Shown here piece by piece: positions 32,654 through 39,651 of a stretch of 39,651 nt of DNA; within the stretch, counting starts at the first letter, position 1, and the number at the start of each line of letters is the position of its first letter. The DNA comes from Phycisphaeraceae bacterium. Lineage in GTDB: Bacteria > Planctomycetota > Phycisphaerae > Phycisphaerales > Phycisphaeraceae. The stretch spans positions 1 to 39,651 of the forward strand of contig JAFIFY010000020.1 in NCBI GenBank assembly GCA_020831765.1, written 5' to 3'. The translations under genes and the position numbers were made by a program. The notes under the pieces were generated by a model. The model was not told the DNA's origin. It made no database searches and worked only from the letters and a program-made list of their open reading frames with translations.

Positions 32654-33139
32654 ATGGATCAGCAGCCGAATAAGGAAAACCCCGGTGATGGTGAGCCATC
32701 GCCGCGCGAAGGCCTCTCCATCTGGAGCATCGCCGGAATTGAACTCATCCTGGTGGCTTTCCTGGCCGTCGTGCTGCTCTGGCCGCTGAATTTTGAGCCC
32801 CGTGCCGGGCGGCCGATCCTGAGCCTGGACAACCGCCCCATCGCCGCCCTGGCCGGCATGTTCATGCTGTTTCTGCCCATGGGGGCGGTCTGGTGGAAAC
32901 TCCTCGGCCAGCCTGTGATCGGCGAGTTCTACCCCGCATGGCTGATGCGCCAGCGGGTCATGATGGTGGCGGTCGATCTTGGCCTTTACGTCTTCGCGTT
33001 GGAACTGCTCCAGGCATGGGTGCCCGAGCGACAAAGCTCCCTGCTCGATGCACTCGCCGGCCTGATCGGCGCCTTGCTGGGCGCGATTATCGCCGATGCC
33101 TTGTTCGGTCGCCAAACGCCATCCCCGCCCGAGGAGTGA
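32654..33139 (+). CDS. VanZ-like membrane protein
   Basis: The product has 161 aa. ATG 32654 is in a good position but with a weak ribosome site. Four hydrophobic helices are predicted (AGIELILVAFLAVVLLWPLN, IAALAGMFMLFLPMGAVWW, VMMVAVDLGLYVFALELLQAWV, LLDALAGLIGALLGAIIADALF). ELLQAWVPERQSSLLDALAG is the typical VanZ-family motif near the third helix. VanZ proteins are associated with teicoplanin resistance in vanA clusters, but most members have unknown functions. It is 34 bases after the LacI gene. Confidence 0.8.
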   Translation: MDQQPNKENPGDGEPSPREGLSIWSIAGIELILVAFLAVVLLWPLNFEPRAGRPILSLDNRPIAALAGMFMLFLPMGAVWWKLLGQPVIGEFYPAWLMRQRVMMVAVDLGLYVFALELLQAWVPERQSSLLDALAGLIGALLGAIIADALFGRQTPSPPEE

Positions 33140-33704
33140 CACCCGTACATCAGCGCTGAATATCTCGGAGCCAAATGGCTCTCCTGTCCGCCGCCAATGG
33201 CGACAATCCCCGCCGCGATCGCCCACCACCCATGCCCGGCCGCGTACTCACGTTCTTCATAACCGCTTGGATGATGCAGACTTGCCGCCCTCCCGGCGAT
33301 TCGGCGAACGATTGACACGGACTGCAAACTGCGGTCAGATGTGCTGATGGTTGCGTTCCTGGTGGGCCGGGTGAGGTAAGCTTCCCGGAACCATACATTG
33401 CGGCATGCTTCGGCTTATGTGATGTGAGGTTGTCGTTGCAGAATGCAAGGGTCCGAATGGCAACGGGGCGGACAGTTATGGCGAAGCTGAGCATGCATGA
33501 CCGTTGGCTTGATGGACTTGATCATGCGCATATTGTCATGCTGATCGCTGAATCGCTGTCGTGCAAATTCATCGAGAGGCCGATGCCGCGATGAGCGAGG
33601 TCGAAGCTATCACTTAGGAGAACAACGAACCCGTTGCGTGCATGCCGCGATCTGCATGGAGAGCATGATGGGTCGAAGTTTTCCGAAATGCAAAGGAAAT
33701 GCCG
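33140..33704. other. Long non-coding leader before the AAA gene
   Basis: About 565 bases hold no convincing gene. A short ORF of 45 codons (33457-33594) exists but has no ribosome site or recognisable content. A possible promoter is TTGATG (33509-33514) with TATTGT (33531-33536), spacer 16, giving a leader of about 160 nt to the AAA gene. The stretch is less GC-rich than the housekeeping genes around it, which fits an acquired island. Confidence 0.4.
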
Positions 33705-34958
33705 ATGGTAAAAGGAAACGCGAAACACTCAGCCCAAAGTGGTGTGGTGCCGCCGCCGCGCATCGAATACCTGCGAGTTCAGAATTACCGCGCGCTTTGT
33801 GATGTGGAGTTCAGGAACATCACTCCGCTGATGGTGCTGCTCGGCCCGAACGGCAGCGGCAAGTCGACCGTGTTTGATGTGTTTAACTTTCTATCGGAAT
33901 GTTTCCAGCACGGCCTGCGGTATGCCTGGGACCGTCGAGGACGGGCAAGGGAACTCAAGACTCGGGGCCAAGACGGGCCGATCGTAATCGAGATCAAGTA
34001 TCGCGAGCAGCCCGGCACACCGATTATCACCTATCACCTTTCGATCAATGAGGGGAGTAGGGGGCCGATTGTCATCGAGGAATGGTTACAGTGGCGACGC
34101 GGGCAATATGGCAAGCCGTTTCGGTTTCTGGACTACCGCGAAGGCCAGGGCAGCGCAGTTAGCGGAGATATGCCCGATGAACAGGACGAACGAGTGAAAA
34201 CGCCGCTTCGCTCGGCCGATTTGGTCGCTGTCAACACGCTCGGTCAATTCGCGGAGCATCCTCGGGTGGCGGCGTTGCGTGAGTTCATCACCGGCTGGTA
34301 CGTCTCTTACCTGAGCATCGAGGACACCCGGGGCCAGCCCGAAGCGGGACCACAGGAACGTTTGAGCAAGACGGGGGACAACCTGCCCAACGTGATTCAA
34401 TATCTGAAGGAACAGCACCCAGATCGTTTGGACGGAATTTTTAAGACTTTGCGTCAGCGAGTGCCTCGACTGGAAGCGGTCGAGGCCGAGCCGATGCAGG
34501 ACGGGCGGTTGCTACTGCAGATCAAGGATGCTCCATTCGATCGGCCGGTGATGTCCCGATACATCTCGGACGGCACATTGAAGATGTTGTCGTATCTCGT
34601 GGTGCTGATGGATCCCCAGCCGCCGCAGTTCATCGGCATCGAGGAGCCAGAGAATTTCCTGCATCCTCGGTTGCTACCGGAATTGGCCGAGGAATGCCGC
34701 GCGGCGTCGGAGCGCTCGCAACTTGTGGTGACAACGCATTCGCCGTTCTTCCTCAACGGCATGAGATCCGACGAGGTTCGGGTGATATACCGTGACGAGA
34801 ACGGGTACAGCCAGGTCCAGCGGGTATCCGATATCCATGGCATCCGCGAGTTCGTAGAGGCTGGCGCATCGATAGGGCATCTATGGATGGAAGGCCATCT
34901 TGGTATCGGCGATCCGTTGGTGAATGCCGGAGGTCCGACAAACAAGGGGAAAAAGTGA
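33705..34958 (+). CDS. AAA ATPase of the AAA_21/OLD-like type, probable defence gene
   Basis: The product has 417 aa. ATG 33705 is favoured over ATG 33699 because AAAGGA (33692-33697) is 7 bases away. Walker A is GPNGSGKST (residues 47-55) just after the strand [17 protein letters not shown], as in RecF/OLD/SMC-like ATPases. A long middle part with few known motifs follows. [19 protein letters not shown] is the signature-like loop; Walker B is [12 protein letters not shown] (Glu313-Glu314); THSPFFLNG (His345) is the switch region. No TOPRIM domain is fused, but the next gene supplies one. The stop overlaps the next start as TGATG. This layout matches two-gene antiphage systems such as AbiL and PARIS. 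Confidence 0.85.
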   Translation: MVKGNAKHSAQSGVVPPPRIEYLRVQNYRALCDVEFRNITPLMVLLGPNGSGKSTVFDVFNFLSECFQHGLRYAWDRRGRARELKTRGQDGPIVIEIKYREQPGTPIITYHLSINEGSRGPIVIEEWLQWRRGQYGKPFRFLDYREGQGSAVSGDMPDEQDERVKTPLRSADLVAVNTLGQFAEHPRVAALREFITGWYVSYLSIEDTRGQPEAGPQERLSKTGDNLPNVIQYLKEQHPDRLDGIFKTLRQRVPRLEAVEAEPMQDGRLLLQIKDAPFDRPVMSRYISDGTLKMLSYLVVLMDPQPPQFIGIEEPENFLHPRLLPELAEECRAASERSQLVVTTHSPFFLNGMRSDEVRVIYRDENGYSQVQRVSDIHGIREFVEAGASIGHLWMEGHLGIGDPLVNAGGPTNKGKK

Positions 34959-35572
34959 TGGCGGTGTCACATGTGGAAGTATTGGTAGAGGAGCCGTCAA
35001 TGGAAGCGGCGCTTCGAAAGTTATTACCGTGTTTGCTGGGTGACATGAGCTTTCAAGTTTACTCACATCAGGGTAAGCTCGACTTGCTGACGCGCCTGCC
35101 GGACCGACTGAGAGGATACTCGGCATGGCTGGCCGATGACCATCGGATCGTGGTCGTCGTGGATCGCGATAACGATAATTGTCAGGCGCTGAAGCAGCGC
35201 CTGGAACAGATGGCGAACAATGCAGGACTGCGGTCGCGCAGCAACGCTGGCAGTCAGCCGTATCAGGTAGTGAACCGGCTGGCGATTGAGGAACTGGAGG
35301 CGTGGTACTTTGGCGATTGGAATGCGGTTCGGGCCGCGTATCCTGGAGTACCCGAGACGATTCCCAACCAAGCAAACTACCGCGATCCCGACGCAATACC
35401 GGGGGGTACGTGGGAAGCATTCGAGCGTATCCTGCAACGCGCAGGTTACTTTCAGTCGGGCTTACGGAAGATCGAAGCGGCCCGAGCGGTAGCAAAACAC
35501 TGGCAACCGCAAAGAAATCGCTCCCGCAGCTTTCAAGTCTTCCGCGACGTATTGCGGGAAATGACTGTCTGA
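34958..35572 (+). CDS. DUF4276 (TOPRIM-like) protein, partner of the AAA ATPase
   Basis: The product has 204 aa. ATG 34958 shares one base with the stop of the AAA gene and has agggg about 8 bases upstream. The first strand HVEVLVEEPSMEAALRKLLP carries the conserved Glu of a TOPRIM fold (usually VEGPTE; here VEEPSM). VVVVDRDNDNC (Asp69-x-Asp71) is the second metal-binding site. LAIEELEAWYFGDWNAV is typical of DUF4276. TOPRIM folds of this type act as nucleases or topoisomerases. Together with the ATPase this gives the same parts as an OLD nuclease but split over two genes. A nuclease triggered by phage is inferred, not shown. Confidence 0.82.
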   Translation: MAVSHVEVLVEEPSMEAALRKLLPCLLGDMSFQVYSHQGKLDLLTRLPDRLRGYSAWLADDHRIVVVVDRDNDNCQALKQRLEQMANNAGLRSRSNAGSQPYQVVNRLAIEELEAWYFGDWNAVRAAYPGVPETIPNQANYRDPDAIPGGTWEAFERILQRAGYFQSGLRKIEAARAVAKHWQPQRNRSRSFQVFRDVLREMTV

Positions 35573-35672
35573 TCCCGTGCCCCCCAACAAAGCTCGGGTT
35601 GCGGTTGCGATCGTCAAAGTATTTCCCGATCCGAAGCATGTGTTGCCTTGCCGACGGTGGGAGACCCGCCGC

Positions 35673-36950
35673 CTACAGCTCATCCCGCGCGGCCAATCCG
35701 TCGTGTACTTTGATGATGGCTTCGGCGACTTGTTGGATGTGGCCTTCCCGCCAGTGCTGGTTCAGGCCGATGGCGATGCAGCGGCCCAGGGTGTTGAGGG
35801 TTTGGGGGAGCATCTGGGGGTGGTATTCGATCGGGCGTCTGGCTTGGGTCCAGGGCCAGCCGGTGGGGTCGCTGGTTCTTTTTTCCATGACGTAGTCCCA
35901 GGCGTTGTAGATGTGCCGATCGGGGATTCGTTTATTGAAGATGGTGGCGTTGGGCACGCCTTCGGCGGCCAGGGCTTCGCTGAAGCGGCGGGCGCTGGGG
36001 CTGTCCGCGGCGAAGACGGCCCAGGTAATGCCGCAATCGCCGGAGGGATCGTGGCAGGTGCGCGGCGACAGTTTCTCCAGATGCGCGGTGCGCTCGGTGA
36101 GCATGTGCCAGTTGGCCCGGGTGCGTTCGAGGATTCCGGGCAGGCGGTCGAATTGGGCCAGGCCCAGGGCAGCGCGAAGCTCGCACATGCGGTAGTTCTC
36201 GCCGGCGAAGCTTGGCCAGGTCTGGTCATCGGCCCAGAACTGCATGGCCGAGTCGTGCTTGATCGCCGCGCGTTTGAAAATGTCCTCATCGTCGGTGATC
36301 AGGACGCCGCCTTCGCCGGCGGTGATCATCTTGTAATGCTGGAGGCTGAAGGCCCCGGCATGGCCCACTGCGCCCAGGGGCGTGCCATGGTAGGTGCCGC
36401 CGTTGGCCTGTGCGACATCTTCGAGCACCTTGAGGTCGTGCCGCGCGGCGATGTCGTTGATGGCGTTCATGTCGGCTGGGCAGCCGCGCATGTGGACGGG
36501 GATGATGGCGCGGGTATGCGGGGTGATGGCCTTCTCGACGCTGGCCGGGTCGAGGGTCAGGGATTGATCGATCTCGGCGAGGATGGGAATGGCCCCGACG
36601 CTCAGGCATGCCGCGGCGGTGGCGATGTAGGTGTAGCCGGGGATGATGACCTCATCGCCGGTTCCGATGCCCATGCCGACCAGGCCGCAGATCAGCGCGC
36701 AGGTGCCCCCGCCGCCGACGGCGAGGGCGTGCCGGCGGCCGGTCCATTCCCGATAGCGGTCCTCCAGCCGGCAGGATTCACTGGTCTGGCGATCATTAAG
36801 GAAGCGGAAGATGGTCTTGCGGCGGAGCACGGCGGTGACCGCCTCGATCTCGGGCTCGCCGATATCCAGCACGCCGTGGAGGGTGCCGGGCAGGGGGTCG
36901 GTCACGGCGGAGGGGCCGCCATCGATGGCCAGTTGGGTGGTGGTGGTCAT
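35673..36950 (-). CDS. DegT/DnrJ/EryC1/StrS-family aminotransferase
   Basis: The product has 425 aa from ATG 36950; the frame extends 12 codons upstream. These PLP enzymes aminate keto-sugars or cyclitols for surface polysaccharide or antibiotic parts. YTYIATAAACLSVGAIPILAEID is the conserved core. The PLP Lys is in SLQHYKMITAGEGGVLI. VLEDVAQANGG supplies the Asp that contacts the pyridine ring. The C-terminal part is long and substrate specificity cannot be told. The gene is convergent with the DUF4276 gene and 270 bases from rpmB, so it stands alone. Confidence 0.92.
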   Translation of the reverse strand: MTTTTQLAIDGGPSAVTDPLPGTLHGVLDIGEPEIEAVTAVLRRKTIFRFLNDRQTSESCRLEDRYREWTGRRHALAVGGGGTCALICGLVGMGIGTGDEVIIPGYTYIATAAACLSVGAIPILAEIDQSLTLDPASVEKAITPHTRAIIPVHMRGCPADMNAINDIAARHDLKVLEDVAQANGGTYHGTPLGAVGHAGAFSLQHYKMITAGEGGVLITDDEDIFKRAAIKHDSAMQFWADDQTWPSFAGENYRMCELRAALGLAQFDRLPGILERTRANWHMLTERTAHLEKLSPRTCHDPSGDCGITWAVFAADSPSARRFSEALAAEGVPNATIFNKRIPDRHIYNAWDYVMEKRTSDPTGWPWTQARRPIEYHPQMLPQTLNTLGRCIAIGLNQHWREGHIQQVAEAIIKVHDGLAARDEL

Positions 36951-37219
36951 GGGGGATTCGCCTTGTTGAGAGTTGCGGTGAGGCATCCTAACAGGCTCGG
37001 TGGCCCGGCGCGGATCGGACCATTGGCCGCCGCGCGGAGAACGGGGCGGGGTTCCGGATGGGCTCGAAGTTGCTTCGGGGCGGGGATTGGATAAACTTAC
37101 CGACCTTTGCCGATCCGGAGCTGGACGGCGGAAGAAGCTGAGAATGATCGCGATCTCCGGCCCCGTCGGGCTTTTACGGGCGGCCGGTGAACTCGCTCCC
37201 TGCGAATATGAGGTGATTC

Positions 37220-37534
37220 ATGCCCCGTGTCTGCTCGTTTACCGGTCGTCGGACTTCCTCCGGCAATACGTACACCCATCGCGGCAAGGCCAAGTACCTT
37301 GGCGGTGTCGGTACCAAGGTGACGGGCAAGACGCGCCGCCGGTTCCGGCCGAATCTGCGCCGGGTGACGGCGGTGGTGGATGGTGCGGTCCAGCGCGTGA
37401 CGGTCTCGACCAAGGCAATGAAGATGGGGTTGGTGGTCAAGCCGCTGAAGCGCAAGTTCGTGGTGCGGCAGATGGCCGAGGCGCAGGCCCAGGGGCAGAT
37501 CGAGGCACAGCAGGCCGGAACATCCGAGAGCTGA
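37220..37534 (+). CDS. rpmB: 50S ribosomal protein L28
   Basis: The product has 104 aa, longer than the usual 63-98. It binds 23S rRNA in the large subunit. The N-terminus MPRVCSFTGRRTSSGNTYTH and RRRFRPNLRRV are the family signature. GAGGTGA (37210-37216) lies 3 bases before ATG 37220, so the usable ribosome site is at its 5' part. The C-terminal 25 residues (Gln/Ala-rich) are an extra tail. No other ribosomal protein gene is adjacent. The 37535-37901 gap follows. Confidence 0.93.
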   Translation: MPRVCSFTGRRTSSGNTYTHRGKAKYLGGVGTKVTGKTRRRFRPNLRRVTAVVDGAVQRVTVSTKAMKMGLVVKPLKRKFVVRQMAEAQAQGQIEAQQAGTSES

Positions 37535-37712
37535 AGTCGCCACAGGGTTTTTGATCGGCCCTGGCCCGTGCCGGGAAGCCGGGCCTGGACGCATCCGAGT
37601 TACTGACAGGGGTCCGCATGGTAATGCGGCCGCTTGATTACGGTTTTGCGGTGCTCGATTGCGTCCAGGGGCGGGTTTTTCTGGAAAATCGTTGATTTCG
37701 GGGCGACATTCA

Positions 37713-37740
37713 TTGACTTCATCGGCTTCCGTGCTATTTT
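37713..37740 (+). promoter_or_regulatory. Candidate promoter for dnaG
   Basis: TTGACT (37713-37718) and TATTTT (37735-37740) are 16 bases apart, in an AT-rich patch. A transcript would have about 155 nt of leader before GTG 37902. The remainder of 37535-37901 shows no gene. Confidence 0.45.
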
Positions 37741-37901
37741 TCTGGGAGTGAAATCGAATCAGGGTCGCTGAGAATTCCGTCGGATCTCGGTCGCGCCACG
37801 TGCCGACCCTCCGAACATTCCACTCTTCCAGCCTCCCTCCCCAAGTGTCAGTCTGTAACCGATACGCCGCTGGAACGAGCCCATTGATACGGGTGTAGGC
37901 T

Positions 37902-39651
37902 GTGAATTCAAACACGGATGTTAAATTACAGGTCCAGTCGGCCACGGACATTGTCGAGTTGATCGGCCAGCATGTAACGCTTAAGCGCAAGGGTCGGGAG
38001 TTTGTCGGCCTCTGCCCGTTTCATGATGACCGGACGCCTTCGATGTATGTGGTTCCGGACAAGCAGATTTTCCACTGCTTCAGTTGCGGGGCGGGCGGCG
38101 ATTCGATCACGTTCACCATGCGGCACCTGCGGATGAGCTTCCCCGAGGCGCTGCGATTCCTGGCCGACCGGGCGGGCGTTGAGCTTCCGGCGTGGAAGCC
38201 CAGCGGCATGCGGCGACGGGGCGCGGCAAGCGGCGGCGGTGACGGCGGGGGGCAAGAGGATGGGGGGGATTCCGGTTCCGGGGGCGGCGGTTCCGGGGGC
38301 GGCAGTTCGGGAGCTGATCGGCAGGCGCTGGTGGAGAGTCACGAGCGCGTGGCCAACTGGTTTCAGAGCCAACTGGCCGATCCCCAGGTCGGCCGGGTGG
38401 CCCTCGATTACCTGCGCGAGCGGGGCATCAGCGAAGAGAGCATCAAGGCGTTCCGCATCGGCGTCGCACCCGAGGGGTGGCACAACCTCTGCGAGGTGGC
38501 AGCGCGGCGGAACTGGCCTCGAAAGTCGCTGGAGGCCGCCGGACTGGTGATCATCAGCGAGAAAAGCGGGCAGCCGCACGACCGGTTCCGCAATCGACTG
38601 ATCTTCCCGATCTGCGATGCCGCCGGCCGGCCGATCGCCTTTGGCGGTCGCAAGCTGAACCCGGAAGATGAGCCAAAGTACCTCAACAGCCCCGAGCACC
38701 CGCTCTTTGACAAGGGTGCCAATCTCTACGGGCTGCACCTAGCCCGCAAGGCCATGGCGCAGTCGGAGACGGTGGTGGTGGTTGAGGGTTATACGGATGT
38801 GATCGCCTGCCACCAGGCGGGCGTGTGCAATGTGGTGGCGACGCTGGGCACAGCGCTCACGCCCCGGCACGCCAAGCTGTTGCAGCGTTACGTCAACCGG
38901 GTGATCCTGGTTTTCGATGGCGATGAGGCGGGCCGGAAGGCGACGGACCGGGCCATCGAGCTTTTCCTCAGCGGTACGCTCGATGTGGCGATGACCACGC
39001 TGCCCGATGGCCTGGACCCGGCGGACCTGCTGGCCCGGCCGGATGGCGTTGAGCGGTGGAACGAGGCGATGAGTCGCGCCGTGGACAGCCTCGAGGCGCT
39101 GCTGGATCGGCTCAAGGGCCGGCTGGCGGGGCAGGAGACGATCTCCGGGCGGCAGCAGGTGGCAGAGGATTTGATCCGCATCCTGGCCGAGGGTGGGCTG
39201 GACCGGCTCAACCCGATCCGCCGGGGCATGGTGATCGATCGGATCGGCGGGCTGCTTGGTCTGCCCGGCTCGACGGTGCGGCAGCGTCTTGAAGAGGTGT
39301 CGCGCCTGAGTCGTCAGCGGCGAACCATGCGTGAGCAGTTCGAGGGTTCGTCGCATGAAGAGCCGGAGACGGCGATCGAGGATGGTGATGCGGCGGCGCT
39401 GCCCCGCTGGCCCAGTCTCGAAGAGCAGCCGACGCATGAAGCGCGGCGGGCGGTTCTGGCCCAGCGGCTGCTGGTCGGGCTGATTCTTCTGGAGCCGGAT
39501 CGGTTCCACGAACTGCTGCCCGACGGCGTCTCGGTTTTCGAGGCCATCGGCATCGAGGACATGGTCGCCGATGCCAGCCGCGAGGTGTTCAGTCGGCTGC
39601 TTCCCGACCTGCTGGAGCATAAGCCGGTCGGTTCCAGCCGGCTTTCGCTGA
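37902..39651 (+). CDS. dnaG: DNA primase DnaG (partial at the window end)
   Basis: At least 583 codons are present and the frame runs off the window. GTG 37902 is the only possible start, since TAG lies two codons upstream in frame. Seen: the N-terminal zinc finger CPFH...CFSC (Cys38, His41, Cys59, Cys62), the RNAP-like core, and the TOPRIM domain with VEGYTDV (Glu295) and VFDGDEAG plus DPADLL. DnaG makes RNA primers at the fork. Between the zinc domain and the core is a Gly/Ser-rich insert (about residues 107-138, GGGGSGGGSSG) whose DNA holds two 15-nt copies of the window's G-rich repeat. Homologues usually have a short linker here. The frame is intact across it. Confidence 0.95.
   Translation, partial: MNSNTDVKLQVQSATDIVELIGQHVTLKRKGREFVGLCPFHDDRTPSMYVVPDKQIFHCFSCGAGGDSITFTMRHLRMSFPEALRFLADRAGVELPAWKPSGMRRRGAASGGGDGGGQEDGGDSGSGGGGSGGGSSGADRQALVESHERVANWFQSQLADPQVGRVALDYLRERGISEESIKAFRIGVAPEGWHNLCEVAARRNWPRKSLEAAGLVIISEKSGQPHDRFRNRLIFPICDAAGRPIAFGGRKLNPEDEPKYLNSPEHPLFDKGANLYGLHLARKAMAQSETVVVVEGYTDVIACHQAGVCNVVATLGTALTPRHAKLLQRYVNRVILVFDGDEAGRKATDRAIELFLSGTLDVAMTTLPDGLDPADLLARPDGVERWNEAMSRAVDSLEALLDRLKGRLAGQETISGRQQVAEDLIRILAEGGLDRLNPIRRGMVIDRIGGLLGLPGSTVRQRLEEVSRLSRQRRTMREQFEGSSHEEPETAIEDGDAAALPRWPSLEEQPTHEARRAVLAQRLLVGLILLEPDRFHELLPDGVSVFEAIGIEDMVADASREVFSRLLPDLLEHKPVGSSRLSL
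38271..38305 (+). repeat. In-frame G-rich repeat inside dnaG
   Basis: Two 15-nt units, ttccgggggcggcgg (38276-38290) and ttccgggggcggcag (38291-38305), follow a partial ttccgg. Each adds five codons of Gly/Ser, so the frame is kept. The core matches the copies beside the rluD and pyrG stops and in mnmA. Confidence 0.85.

Noticed and set aside
33457-33594. 45-codon ORF in the gap before the AAA gene
   Set aside because: No ribosome-binding site, no recognisable features, and it overlaps a candidate promoter. It may still be a leader peptide, but nothing supports this.
35577-37094. Plus-strand frame of 505 codons opposite the DegT-family gene
   Set aside because: The minus strand encodes a full PLP aminotransferase with its Lys motif. 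The plus product is Gly/Ala/Asp-rich and looks like an antisense shadow of GC-rich coding DNA.

Overview
The window is high-GC bacterial chromosomal DNA (roughly 60-65% by eye) with compact operons on both strands, no tRNA or rRNA gene that I could find, no insertion sequence and no CRISPR array. Four gene products end in the PEP-CTERM sorting signal (Pro-Glu-Pro, hydrophobic helix, Arg cluster). One of them also carries dockerin-like repeats and autotransporter-type beta-strand repeats. Together with the style of the MnmA, DnaA and CTP synthase sequences, this points to a planctomycete, most likely of the Phycisphaerae type. That assignment is an inference from protein style, not a database result.

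Layout. 1-4190: two tandem PEP-CTERM surface-protein genes with nearly identical 3' ends, each followed by a strong terminator. 4626-9739, plus strand: a membrane-anchored TPR-like protein, an RluA-family pseudouridine synthase, the tRNA thiolase MnmA and an unrecognised membrane-anchored protein. 9790-10499: a small accessory patch with a gene remnant and an unknown gene. 11086-12761: a GspA/ExeA-type ATPase and a GspB-type partner, translationally overlapped. 12826-17041, minus strand: tRNA-dihydrouridine synthase, metallophosphoesterase and CTP synthase. 17205-19397, plus: a lipoprotein and glucose-6-phosphate isomerase. 19451-20892, minus: a sugar-phosphate isomerase-like TIM barrel and an EVE-domain protein. 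21236-22168, plus: a GH29-like hydrolase. 22367-23927, minus: DnaA with its terminator. 24516-28135, minus: a P1B-type metal ATPase with a large C-terminal extension, overlapped by an upstream membrane-anchored cytochrome c. 28287-29219, minus: a DUF4268 protein with a PD-(D/E)XK-like fold. 29584-33139, plus: a small PEP-CTERM protein, a PEP-CTERM GH113-like hydrolase, a LacI-family regulator and a VanZ-like protein. 33705-35572, plus: an AAA ATPase and a DUF4276 (TOPRIM-like) protein, the best candidate for a defence system. 35673-36950, minus: a DegT-family aminotransferase. 37220 to the end, plus: ribosomal protein L28 and DnaG primase, cut by the window edge.

The genes that most need a second look are the AAA/DUF4276 pair, which resembles the AbiL/PARIS style of two-gene antiphage systems, and the metal ATPase. 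The latter keeps its phosphorylation motif, but the actuator loop TGE aligns to SGR and it carries about 250 extra Met- and Cys-rich residues. A LacI regulator lies in the same cluster as the hydrolase genes, and a perfect CG-centred palindrome sits just behind the -35 of that cluster.

A short G-rich repeat (TTCCGGGGGCGGGG and variants) recurs across the window. It appears in tandem after the stop of rluD, beside the stop of pyrG, and in frame inside mnmA and dnaG, where it encodes Gly-rich linkers. Most ordinary housekeeping genes here look intact. Function calls are by motif and sequence recognition only; no search was run.
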